A stretch of 64,000 nt of DNA from JAFMDF01 sp965277445 (GTDB lineage: Bacteria; Bacteroidota; Bacteroidia; Chitinophagales; Saprospiraceae), in NCBI GenBank assembly GCA_965277445.1, contig CBDICY010000032.1, positions 62,001-126,000 of the forward strand. The letters run 5' to 3'. The position numbers and the translations under genes are program-made. The notes beneath the pieces are model-generated. The model did no database searches. It was not told where the DNA came from and saw only the letters and a list, made by a program, of their open reading frames with translations. Numbering within the stretch: position 1 is the stretch's first letter; each line of letters begins with the position of its first letter. Below are positions 8,775 through 17,064 of the stretch, in pieces.

Positions 8775-9494
8775 TTATCCCTGCTTCAATACTTCAAAAA
8801 CGCCCTTTTTATAACTCACGCCAATAGGAATTTCCGTCTCTCCAATTTCCACATCATGTGCGGTAAAAGCCGTCAATTTCCGTTTATTCACAATAAAAGA
8901 ACGGTGAATTCTTAAAAAATAATCAGGTATTTTTTGCTCAAATTCGCTGATTTTATCTTTGGTTGTTATCCGTTGGTCGGTGGTGTGAATGCGCACATAA
9001 TCTTTGAGACTTTCTATGTACAAAATATCTTGAAAGAGTACTTTGATATGCTTTTTATTGGCATTGACATAGATGTATTCTGGTTCAACAGGCGTCGCTG
9101 CGGGTACTTGCGCAACAGGTGCAGTCTCTTGCTGTCGACTATTCAGAAACTTGTTAATCGCTTTGAAAAAACGGGTAAAAGTGATAGGCTTTAATAAATA
9201 ATCAACCACATTTAATTCGTAGCTTTCCAAAGCGTATTCTCGATAAGCGGTCGTAAAAATAATACTTGGTGGATGTTGTAAAGACTTAGCAAATTCCAAA
9301 CCTGTTAGAACGGGCATTTGAATATCTAAAAACAACAAATCAATCGGTTCTTTTTTTAAGATTTCAAAAGCTTCTAATGCATTTTGACAACTTGCCACAA
9401 TTTCTAATTGCGGCAATTGAGAGATATGTTTCTCGATGAGCATGATGGCTAGTGGCTCGTCGTCTATGATTAAGCATTTTATCGTATCACTCAT
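8775..9494 (-). CDS. LytTR-family response regulator
   Basis: 239 residues: a CheY-like receiver (1-125) with acidic pair IIDDEP, phospho-acceptor Asp57 in LLFLDIQMP, T/S in IIFTTAY and Lys in YLLKPI, then a short Pro/Ala/Val linker and a LytTR DNA-binding domain (about 135-238, with YVNANKKHIKV and LRIHRSFIVNKRK). It is 25 bp downstream of the degenerate kinase gene and should be the output partner of the canonical kinase at 10635-11729. Confidence 0.93.
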   Translation of the reverse strand: MSDTIKCLIIDDEPLAIMLIEKHISQLPQLEIVASCQNALEAFEILKKEPIDLLFLDIQMPVLTGLEFAKSLQHPPSIIFTTAYREYALESYELNVVDYLLKPITFTRFFKAINKFLNSRQQETAPVAQVPAATPVEPEYIYVNANKKHIKVLFQDILYIESLKDYVRIHTTDQRITTKDKISEFEQKIPDYFLRIHRSFIVNKRKLTAFTAHDVEIGETEIPIGVSYKKGVFEVLKQG

Positions 9495-9519
9495 TTTGAC
9501 AAATTTAAGGTTATATGGA

Positions 9520-10581
9520 TTAAAGGGTTGCAGGCACTAGATTAAGACTCAAATCTAGTACACAAACTGCTCCTTTCGTCTCAATTTTTAATTTATGTTG
9601 ATTTGGATATAACAAGGCTAATTGTTTTTTAAAATCCTCGACCTCAATGGTCTCTTCATTCGCTAAATTAGACAATATTTTAAAATCTAATTTTTCTTCT
9701 TTTTCTTGTAAAATGATTTCCACTTTGGCATCAGTTGGTAAAGCTTCGCCTTTTTTCAAAAAAGCAGTTTCGACTAAAGACACTAATAAAAGAGGTGCAA
9801 TTTCTGCAGATTGATTCGTCAAATCGTGGAAAAAATTAATATTAATATTATCTCCAAATCGCAATTTTTCTAAATCTAAATAATTTTGAATCAACTCTAT
9901 TTCATTATTAATCAACACGCTAGGACTATTACATTGATACAACATATAGTCTAACATCTCCGATAATTTAATCACTACTTCTGGTGCAGCGTCGGATTTT
10001 TCTTTGGTTAGAATATGTAGTTGATGCAGCGTTTTCGATAATATTTTAGGGTTGATTTGTGCTTTTAAAAGATTAATTTCTGCCGTAACTTTTTCTTGGG
10101 TCAATACTTCTATTTGGGTCTTTTTTTCTATTCTTTGTTTAATAAATTTAAGCCCAGTTACCAAAAAAACCGTCAAATAAATGTCTTCTGCATTATATCC
10201 TATATTGGCAAAAGGATTCGCTAGAATTTCCCAAAAAGTGTGCACCGTATTCCTATAGCCACTTAAAAATTTCGTTAATCCAAAATCTTCTGACAAATGA
10301 GCAAGCGTACAAAAAATAAGGGCACTTATAAATAAAGAAAGCCCGAATTTAACATACTTTTTTTGATATAAAAAAGTAGGAATTTGATAATAAATTAAAT
10401 AACAAGTGGCAATAATTTGTATCGGTAAGAAAAAGAGCTTAATCAGAAAACCAACTGCAAAGGGTAAGCCAAAACTCATCCCGAAAAGCGGAAAAATAAT
10501 CAAGGTACTTAGCCAAAATAAAATATGGGCTACAATCCTGTTTTGTAGTATGCGTTCTATAAATTTGACTTCTGTTGTCAT
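9520..10581 (-). CDS. LytS-like histidine kinase paralogue, probably catalytically dead
   Basis: About 353 residues from the preferred ATG at 10581; a start at 10617 is open, but 10581 aligns exactly with the paralogue's N-terminus (ERILQNR versus QKILQNR). It has several membrane helices, then the His_kinase region. The phospho-acceptor motif reads LKAQINPKILSKTL, so the PHF histidine is Lys179. The N-box is LVETAFLKKG instead of the paralogue's IVENAFKHGA, and the glycine-rich box is lost (EVEDFKKQL replaces GIGMNNVKRQL). The fold is kept but the His and the ATP-site Asn are gone, so I infer a pseudokinase acting as a sensor or allosteric partner of the next gene's product. Confidence 0.85.
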   Translation of the reverse strand: MTTEVKFIERILQNRIVAHILFWLSTLIIFPLFGMSFGLPFAVGFLIKLFFLPIQIIATCYLIYYQIPTFLYQKKYVKFGLSLFISALIFCTLAHLSEDFGLTKFLSGYRNTVHTFWEILANPFANIGYNAEDIYLTVFLVTGLKFIKQRIEKKTQIEVLTQEKVTAEINLLKAQINPKILSKTLHQLHILTKEKSDAAPEVVIKLSEMLDYMLYQCNSPSVLINNEIELIQNYLDLEKLRFGDNININFFHDLTNQSAEIAPLLLVSLVETAFLKKGEALPTDAKVEIILQEKEEKLDFKILSNLANEETIEVEDFKKQLALLYPNQHKLKIETKGAVCVLDLSLNLVPATL

Positions 10582-10634
10582 TTCCGAAAGTGTTTGAAGT
10601 TGAAGTTGACATTGCATTTTAGATTTAAGTTTAT

Positions 10635-11729
10635 TTAGGCTATTACCAACCCTTTTGGCGCTAAATCAATTTCTAAAATCACTTTATAACTATCTACTGT
10701 TTCTTGGATATTGAATTGGTGCTGATTCGAGTATAACAAGACCAATTGTCGTTTAACATTATTCATACCGATACCCTTTTTAAAATTAGTTTTATCTGTC
10801 TGCGCTACCTTGGGTTTGCTATTAAAAACCTCAAACTGTAATTGGTCATTTTTGACTTTTAAATCAATATGAATTTTGGGTCGCCCGTGGTCGCCACTTG
10901 CGCCATGTTTAAACGCATTTTCAACAATTGATAGTAATACTAACGGAGCAATAACTGCCTCTTCATTTTGAATAGCCTTCTTAAAAACAAAATCTAAGCG
11001 ATCGCCATAGCGCAATAATTCTAAGTCAATATAATTTTGAATTAACTCCACTTCTTTCTCAATAGCAATGCCTTCGTTTTTATCTTGGTGCAAGGTATAA
11101 TCCAATATTTGCGCTAGTTTCAGCACAATATCAGGCGCTTCATCCGATTTGTACAAGGTTAGCGTATATAAATTATTAAGTGTATTAAACAGAAAATGAG
11201 GATGCAATTGAGCTTTTAGAAAACCTAATTCAGCCGTTGCTTTATCTTTTTTAAGGCTTTCTTCCTTTTTCTTTTGTTCAAAATGGTCTTTAATTAGTTT
11301 AACTAAAACGGTAAAGAAAGTGAATAAATAAACCCATAAAATATATTGTCCTAATAAGGCAGGAATGTTCGTTAAAATATCAATAATTGGATCTTTCGGC
11401 TGGTCTCTACCTAAGATAGGTTCATAGACATAAATCTTAAAAAATCGGGCTAGAGCGGTGGAAACATAGGCACTTAAAATAAAGAAAATCCCAAATGATA
11501 AATACTTCTTTTTGTAAGCAAACTTAGGCAACAAGTAATAAATAAAAGTATAAGTCGCAAATAACTGACCTGGCAAATAACATAATTTATTAACTAAAGG
11601 CTCTAGTTTATCTGGATTACCAAAAGTACCGACAATCGCCCAGAGCAAAACGGAGGCAGTCCAATATAGTACATGGGTCAGCACTCGATTTTGTAATATT
11701 TTTTGAATTAGGTTCTCTATTTTTTCCAT
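10635..11729 (-). CDS. LytS-type sensor histidine kinase (canonical)
   Basis: 364 residues: four or so membrane helices in residues 15-150, a short coiled linker (FEQKKKEESLKKDK), then the His_kinase domain with LKAQLHPHFLFNTLNNL (acceptor His178) and a HATPase with N-box SIVENAFKHGA and G-box GIGMNNVKRQL. It autophosphorylates and passes phosphate to a LytTR regulator, here most likely the one at 8775-9494. It is the first gene of a minus-strand run of four, with the paralogous degenerate kinase 53 bp downstream. Confidence 0.93.
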   Translation of the reverse strand: MEKIENLIQKILQNRVLTHVLYWTASVLLWAIVGTFGNPDKLEPLVNKLCYLPGQLFATYTFIYYLLPKFAYKKKYLSFGIFFILSAYVSTALARFFKIYVYEPILGRDQPKDPIIDILTNIPALLGQYILWVYLFTFFTVLVKLIKDHFEQKKKEESLKKDKATAELGFLKAQLHPHFLFNTLNNLYTLTLYKSDEAPDIVLKLAQILDYTLHQDKNEGIAIEKEVELIQNYIDLELLRYGDRLDFVFKKAIQNEEAVIAPLVLLSIVENAFKHGASGDHGRPKIHIDLKVKNDQLQFEVFNSKPKVAQTDKTNFKKGIGMNNVKRQLVLLYSNQHQFNIQETVDSYKVILEIDLAPKGLVIA

Positions 11730-12016
11730 TATAATAATTGGCTAGTCAAATATTATTAATTTATCCGTGGTATCACTTATCCGTGGTCTTATTTAATGCA
11801 AATTACGCCAATTTCTACCCTAAAATACCAAAAGTCGCCAAATCCAGCTTTCCGACCCCTCAATTGTACTTTTCTACCCTCGAATTGCATTCATCGCCGA
11901 ATATACATCATCCAACCATCGTTACTCCTAATCGGTCGCTTTATTAAAATACACCTTTGATTTCATTGCATCTTTGAATTGTCAATCAGATTTCATCATT
12001 CTTAAAAAGAAATAAC

Positions 12017-13156
12017 ATGAATACGCAAACTAAAGATTATAGCATTATATACTTTACCTTATTAGTCTGCTTTTTGATTTTTACAGTTAAAGCAGTTGGA
12101 CAAGATGTCTCCCTTTTAAACCAAGAAGCGGAAGCAAAAGCCAATCAATTATTAACACAAGCGGTTGACAAAAATATATATACAGGTGTAGCCGCAGGAA
12201 TTTCTATCCAAGAAAATAGAGTTTGGTTGAAAGCAGCAGGACATAGTGATAAAGCAAATAACAAAGCAATGGAAATCCAAACAATTACTCGAACTGCTTC
12301 TATTGCTAAATCAATGACTGCCATTGCGGTTATCCAATTAGTTGAGCAAGGGTTAATTGATTTGGATGTACCTATTCAAACTTATATTCCTGACTATCCA
12401 ACAAAAAAAGCAGGCACTATTACTACTCGACAGTTGTTATATCAAACTGCTGGGATTCCAAATTATGCTTCCGTAAAAGAGGTACAAAACACCAAAGCAT
12501 TTCCTTCTTTAGCTAATGCGGTTGATGTCTTTAAAAATAGAGATTTAATACACCAACCAGGGACTGCTTTTTCCTATGCTACTTATAATTATGTCGTTTT
12601 AGGTTTAATCATTGAAAAGGTTTCTGGCTTAACTTATGAGGCGTATATGACCAAAAATATCTGGGAAAAAGCAGGCATGCAGCATACAGGCGTAGAGAAA
12701 TACAAAAGTCAATATGCTAATAAATCAAGCCTTTATCATAGAAACAAAAAAGGAAAAATTAAATTTGCGAATAAAGAGAATGATTTAAGCAATCGAATTC
12801 CTGGTGGTGGGTTTCACAGTACTGTTGAGGATTTATTACGATTTGGAGAAGCTGTTATTAATAATGAATTGATTAGTGCCGAAAGTTTGCAAATGATGTT
12901 GACTAAATCAAATGTTGAAAAACCTGGGAATCCTTACGGTATGGGTTGGTTTATGTACGGTGGTAAAGCAAATCCAAGCGGCTGTTTTGGACATAGTGGC
13001 GAACAAACAGGTGTTTCTGCTCAATTAATGATTCTGCCATCAAGAGAAACGGTAGTTGTAGTATTGGCAAATACTTCTGGTTCATGGCACGAGGCGTTAG
13101 AATTGTCCATTAAATTATTGAATTTGAGTAAAGAAGTAAATGAAACGGGGGAATGA
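12017..13156 (+). CDS. Serine hydrolase, beta-lactamase/LACTB-like
   Basis: 379 residues, N-terminal signal or anchor helix (about 10-28). The class C beta-lactamase/penicillin-binding fold is shown by SIAK (Ser95, Lys98), FSYATYNYVVLG at the YxN position (here Y-A-T, as in LACTB-type YST variants) and FGHSGEQTG at the KTG position. Such proteins are mostly D,D-peptidases or esterases rather than antibiotic-degrading enzymes; the substrate cannot be read. No BlaI-like operator lies upstream, unlike the related gene at 14768. A 12-bp inverted repeat follows the stop. Confidence 0.88.
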   Translation: MNTQTKDYSIIYFTLLVCFLIFTVKAVGQDVSLLNQEAEAKANQLLTQAVDKNIYTGVAAGISIQENRVWLKAAGHSDKANNKAMEIQTITRTASIAKSMTAIAVIQLVEQGLIDLDVPIQTYIPDYPTKKAGTITTRQLLYQTAGIPNYASVKEVQNTKAFPSLANAVDVFKNRDLIHQPGTAFSYATYNYVVLGLIIEKVSGLTYEAYMTKNIWEKAGMQHTGVEKYKSQYANKSSLYHRNKKGKIKFANKENDLSNRIPGGGFHSTVEDLLRFGEAVINNELISAESLQMMLTKSNVEKPGNPYGMGWFMYGGKANPSGCFGHSGEQTGVSAQLMILPSRETVVVVLANTSGSWHEALELSIKLLNLSKEVNETGE

Positions 13157-13174
13157 TTTGCTAACTTTTCAAAA

Positions 13175-13213
13175 TTTAGTAAATCTAAAACATACGAATG
13201 GAGATTTACTAAA
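13175..13213. terminator. Inverted repeat after the serine hydrolase gene
   Basis: TTTAGTAAATCT (13175-13186) and AGATTTACTAAA (13202-13213) form a perfect 12-bp stem with a 15-nt loop, shortly after the stop at 13156. A third related copy, AGATTTAGCAAAT, follows at about 13220. There is no T-run, so termination is only probable. Confidence 0.4.
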
Positions 13214-13261
13214 TCTGTTAGATTTAGCAAATCGGATGCTTCAAAATTAAAAATCCAAACC

Positions 13262-14521
13262 ATGCCAATCAACGCTTTTTTTGCCATCGTTGCCTTTTAT
13301 TTGACACTAGATATTTATACCTATTTCGGTTTAAAATCTTTACTGAAAAATAAAATTGCTAAGCAGGTTTATAGCCTAATTTATATCGCCATCAGTTGTT
13401 GGATATTGCATGCTTTTTATATCATGTATGGCACGATAAAAGCGGATGTATTTTTTAGAAATGTAGCTTATGCACCCTACTTAGGTATCGTCTTAACCGC
13501 ATTGATTGCTAAATTGGTTTTTACCATTTTTATGTTGGTTCAAGATAGTGTTCGACACATCAAAGGTTTGGTCAAATACACCTTAGATAAAAAACAAGCT
13601 TTTGCCCCAAAGGCTATTGGCAATTATATACCAGCTCGGCGTCGGTTTTTAACGCTTGGCGCAACGATGATAGCGGGCATTCCATTGAGCACAATGTGGT
13701 ATGGATTGACTAAGGGCAAGTATAATTTTGTGGTCAATAAAGTGAAATTAGCGTTTACCGATTTACCAGAAGCTTTTGAAGGGTTCACGATTGCTCAATT
13801 TTCTGATTTACATGCAGGTGGCTTGGATGATAAAGCAGAAGTGCAAAGAGGATTAGATTTAATTAATCAACAAAATCCAGATTTGATTTTATTTACAGGT
13901 GATTTGGTCAATTCAGTTAAAGAAGAAATTCATCCTTTTATGGAGATGTTGACCAATTTGCAAGCAAAGCAAGGAAAATATGCCGTTTTGGGCAATCACG
14001 ATTATCATGGCGCACCTTGGGATAATGACCCTAGAGCGAAGGATTATTGGAAAGGCTTTAGCCAAACCTACCAAGACATGGGCTTTCAGTTATTGAATAA
14101 TGAACATGTAGCTATTGAGAAAGATGGGCAAAATATTCAATTAGTGGGTGTAGAAAATTGGAGTATTCACGATTGGTTTCCACAAAAAGGAGATTTGGAT
14201 AAAGCTTTGGATGGTTGTAAAAAGGAAGGCTTCTGTGTCTTGATGTCGCATGACCCAATCCATTGGAGTAAAAAAATATTGTCACATGAAAAGCAAATTC
14301 ACTTGACTTTAAGTGGACATACACATGGTTCTCAATTTGGGCTAAACTTGCCCAATTTTAAATGGAGTCCAGTTCAATACCGTTACAAACATTGGATGGG
14401 ATTGTATGAAAAAGCGAATCAATATTTATATGTCAATCGAGGATTTGGCTATTCTTTGTTTCCTGGGCGAATTGGAATGTGGCCTGAGATTACAGTTTTT
14501 GAATTGACTAAATCGGTTTAA
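13262..14521 (+). CDS. Membrane-anchored metallophosphoesterase (YkuE/LpxH-like)
   Basis: 419 residues: three to four N-terminal membrane helices (to about 105), a basic ARRRFLTLG segment with a further helix near 130-150 that resembles a twin-arginine or inside-positive anchor, then a calcineurin-like phosphoesterase. All metal motifs are present: FSDLHAGG, FTGDLVNS, LGNHDYHG, MSHDP and LSGHTHGSQFG. This arrangement is typical of YkuE-like phosphohydrolases acting on lipid-linked substrates at the membrane; the substrate is not determinable. It starts 105 bp after the serine hydrolase on the same strand. Confidence 0.92.
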   Translation: MPINAFFAIVAFYLTLDIYTYFGLKSLLKNKIAKQVYSLIYIAISCWILHAFYIMYGTIKADVFFRNVAYAPYLGIVLTALIAKLVFTIFMLVQDSVRHIKGLVKYTLDKKQAFAPKAIGNYIPARRRFLTLGATMIAGIPLSTMWYGLTKGKYNFVVNKVKLAFTDLPEAFEGFTIAQFSDLHAGGLDDKAEVQRGLDLINQQNPDLILFTGDLVNSVKEEIHPFMEMLTNLQAKQGKYAVLGNHDYHGAPWDNDPRAKDYWKGFSQTYQDMGFQLLNNEHVAIEKDGQNIQLVGVENWSIHDWFPQKGDLDKALDGCKKEGFCVLMSHDPIHWSKKILSHEKQIHLTLSGHTHGSQFGLNLPNFKWSPVQYRYKHWMGLYEKANQYLYVNRGFGYSLFPGRIGMWPEITVFELTKSV

Positions 14522-14678
14522 CAACGTCCTAATAAACTCTACCATATAGTTACATAGTCCACATAGTTTTTTGACGAATATAGTTTAGCCCTAATTACTA
14601 AATCGCTGCGAATTTCCCACTCTCTGCGTACCTTATTGAACAGATTTTAGTTGTATTAAATGTTAAAATCTACAAATT

Positions 14679-14716
14679 ACTACATTTGTAGTTTTTAAAT
14701 TACTACATTTGTAGTA
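14679..14716 (+). promoter_or_regulatory. Tandem BlaI-type operators upstream of the lipoprotein hydrolase
   Basis: Two copies of the dyad ACTACATTTGTAGT (14679-14692 and 14702-14715; the second extends to TACTACATTTGTAGTA, 14701-14716), centres about 23 bp apart. The TACA/TGTA half-sites match the known BlaI/MecI operator class (TACA-N-TGTA). The identical pair occurs before the blaI gene at 16458-16495, so the BlaI encoded here probably represses this promoter as well as its own. Confidence 0.8.
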
Positions 14717-14767
14717 TTAAAATAAATCACTCGACTGTTATTTCTTAATTTAAAAAAAATTAGCAAT

Positions 14768-16234
14768 ATGAATACCTTATTCAAAGCATTCACTTTTATA
14801 GCCGTCATTGGATTTTTAACGATGGGCTGCCAATCAACCAATTCAGTAGTCATTACCAAACAAGCGACAGACAGGACATTAAATGAGACAGAAAAATTAC
14901 AACTAAAAAAGATTGAACAATTAATTCAAGAACGGGTAACGGAAAATAACATCCCTTCTTTATCGGTTGGCTTAATTAAAGATAACAAAATTTTTGCCTA
15001 TCAAAATATTGGTGCAACCGAAAGAGGTGGCGAGCAATCAGTTACTGAAAATACCGTATTTCAATTAGCTTCTTTAACAAAAATGTTTACTGGATTAATT
15101 GCTAAAGAATTGATGGTGGATGGAAAAATTGATGTCAATGCTTCGATTACCACTTACTTACCAACGTCTTTAAGCAAAACTGCGATAGAGAAACTTCGCC
15201 CCGTTACTATCCGAGATTTATTACAGCATAAATCAGGCTTTCCAAGAGATGCCGCTTCTGCAAATCGACCTTGGCAATTTTTAGATGGTCCGATGGTTGG
15301 CGGATATTCAGAAACCGCATTATTAAAGGATTTGGAGGAGATGGAATTGATTCATACGCCTGGCTGTAAAATGGAATATTCTAATCTAGGTTTTGGCACA
15401 ATGGGTTATATTTTAGAACGGGTTGCGGGCATCCCACTACCTGATTTGTACGATGAATATTTAGTGGAAAAATATGGTATGAAGCACTCCACATTAGATT
15501 TGGCAAAGGCTAGTAAATTTGGCATGGCAACACCTTATATGAAATGGTGGAGAAGCATTAAAACAAGTCCTTGGGAAATGGGATATTTGCGTTCAGCTGG
15601 TGGTCTTTGTTCAACGGTTGCAGACTTATCGCAGCTAATGATACAACAAATGAATGCTTACCAAAATTTTAATAACAATCAACAACAAAGTCCATTGGTT
15701 TTATCCGACGATAAAACGTCTTGGGGGCGAGGTGGCTATCCATATTATGGCTACGGCATCATGGAATTTAATAAACCAATAGATACAACAATGGTGCATA
15801 TTGGACACGGTGGAGATGTCGATGGTTTTGCGAGTGCCTATATTTTCTTTCCTAAACAGCAAGTTGGTATTGTGATGTTGACGGCAAGTGGTGGCGAATG
15901 GTTTAATCATTTAGAATGGGCCATTCAAGGGGCTTTATTAGATATTGAACCTAGGCAAACAATAGAGATAGCGGCCGCCAATCTTACCCAATTCACAGGT
16001 ACTTACCAGTTTGAAGATGGGCAAGAATTGACGATTACCCAAGCAGATAATCATATTATTTCTCAGTCAAAAGAAGGGGAACATTACGCTGCTTTTCCTT
16101 ATGAAACGAACAAGTTTTATTATCCTAATTATCCGGCAGAATTGATTTTTGAAAATGGGCAATTAAGAAGGGTTGACCAAATGGGAAATAGTCATTTTGG
16201 CAAGAAAGTGATAAATAGCTTGACAGTCAATTAA
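14768..16234 (+). CDS. Serine hydrolase lipoprotein (beta-lactamase family), BlaI-regulon member
   Basis: 488 residues with lipobox LTMGC (Cys21). The catalytic domain covers about 45-385: SLTK (Ser102, Lys105), YSN (Tyr204-Asn206) in MEYSNLGFG, and HIGHGG near 345. A small beta-rich C-terminal domain (about 405-480, TQFTGTYQFEDG...) of the lipocalin-like kind often follows such domains. The double operator upstream is the same as that of blaI, so expression should rise when the M56 protease inactivates BlaI. It is a candidate cell-wall peptidase or beta-lactam-responsive hydrolase; actual beta-lactamase activity is not shown by sequence. Confidence 0.9.
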   Translation: MNTLFKAFTFIAVIGFLTMGCQSTNSVVITKQATDRTLNETEKLQLKKIEQLIQERVTENNIPSLSVGLIKDNKIFAYQNIGATERGGEQSVTENTVFQLASLTKMFTGLIAKELMVDGKIDVNASITTYLPTSLSKTAIEKLRPVTIRDLLQHKSGFPRDAASANRPWQFLDGPMVGGYSETALLKDLEEMELIHTPGCKMEYSNLGFGTMGYILERVAGIPLPDLYDEYLVEKYGMKHSTLDLAKASKFGMATPYMKWWRSIKTSPWEMGYLRSAGGLCSTVADLSQLMIQQMNAYQNFNNNQQQSPLVLSDDKTSWGRGGYPYYGYGIMEFNKPIDTTMVHIGHGGDVDGFASAYIFFPKQQVGIVMLTASGGEWFNHLEWAIQGALLDIEPRQTIEIAAANLTQFTGTYQFEDGQELTITQADNHIISQSKEGEHYAAFPYETNKFYYPNYPAELIFENGQLRRVDQMGNSHFGKKVINSLTVN

Positions 16235-16457
16235 GTTCAAATTAATTTATTCCACAAGAAGTATATTTTATTTTATTGCACAGAATTTGAAAATTATTGA
16301 CATTTAATTAAGCTAAGTTTCGGAAAGTAAAAACTGGCAGCACAGAACCCGAAACATAGGTTAATTATTAAAAGATCAAAGCGCTTCCATTTTCCTCCTC
16401 TCTTTCTGCTAAAAAGTTGCCAGAAAAAAATTAAAAAATGTTAAAATTTGAAAAAAA

Positions 16458-16495
16458 TACTACATTTGTAGTTTTTAATTACTACATTTGTAGTA
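16458..16495 (+). promoter_or_regulatory. Tandem BlaI-type operators upstream of blaI
   Basis: TACTACATTTGTAGT (16458-16472) and TACTACATTTGTAGTA (16480-16495), centres about 22 bp apart, 33 bp before the BlaI start codon. Spacing and sequence are nearly identical to the pair at 14679-14716. This is the expected autorepression site of a BlaI/MecI repressor. Confidence 0.82.
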
Positions 16496-16528
16496 TCAAA
16501 TAAATAAGTTTATAAATTCACCTTCAAT

Positions 16529-16909
16529 ATGGAAAAGATAAAATTAACGGACTTAGAACTAAAAGTGATAAAAGTGCTTTGGGATTTAGCAGAGGCATCT
16601 GTTTATCAAATTCAGGAGACTTTAAAATCAGAACGAGCATTTGCAGTTACAACTATTAGTACGGTATTAGTCCGATTGAAAAAGAAAGGAACGGTTGATT
16701 CCCGTAAAGAAGGACGGCAATTGATATGGTCTGCTTTAATTTCTGAAAAAGAAACGCAAGATTCGATGACAAGCAATTTAGTCGATCAATTATTTGATGG
16801 CAAATCTTCGGTATTGGTGAATCACTTATTAGAAGAGGATGCTTTTGAAGCGGAGGAATTAGAACGGTTAAAAAAACTAATTGAGGAAGCGCAGAAACGA
16901 CAAAAATAA
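16529..16909 (+). CDS. blaI: BlaI/MecI-family transcriptional repressor
   Basis: 126 residues. The winged helix (about 5-75) shows LTDLELKVIKVLWDLAEAS, the recognition part FAVTTISTVLVRLKKKGTV and the wing DSRKEGRQLIWSALIS. The C-terminal helix for dimerisation and cleavage control follows (QDSMTSNLVDQLFDGK). These proteins bind TACA/TGTA dyads and are inactivated by proteolysis triggered by an M56 sensor. Two matching dyads lie just upstream and the M56 gene follows 155 bp downstream, so autorepression is strongly supported by context. Confidence 0.93.
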   Translation: MEKIKLTDLELKVIKVLWDLAEASVYQIQETLKSERAFAVTTISTVLVRLKKKGTVDSRKEGRQLIWSALISEKETQDSMTSNLVDQLFDGKSSVLVNHLLEEDAFEAEELERLKKLIEEAQKRQK

Positions 16910-16913
16910 ACGA

Positions 16914-17050
16914 CGACTAATAGTTAGAGGAGAGAGAAGAGGCCATTTCATTGAGAGAACAGAGATAAAGACGGCTTAAACCTGCAAGAACTAAGCAGTC
17001 TTTTGACAAAATTTAAGCTTAAGTCTCTGCTCTCTACTCTTAGTAGTTTA
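16914..17050. repeat. Imperfect inverted repeat between blaI and the M56 gene
   Basis: GACTAATAGTTAGAGGAGAGAGAAGAG after blaI is answered by CTCTGCTCTCTACTCTTAGTAGTT just before the M56 gene, with a smaller palindrome TTAAGCTTAAG inside. It could form a long intercistronic hairpin that sets the ratio of the two products. Confidence 0.45.
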
Positions 17051-17064
17051 AATAATTCTTAATT

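Noticed and set aside
11738..11947. Small plus-strand frame upstream of the first serine hydrolase
   Set aside because: Composition is that of A/T-rich leader sequence, it overlaps the promoter side of the kinase operon, and no family or start signal supports it.
12017..16234. Antibiotic-resistance beta-lactamases
   Set aside because: Both proteins have the class C-like fold, but this fold is dominated by peptidases and esterases; sequence alone does not support resistance.
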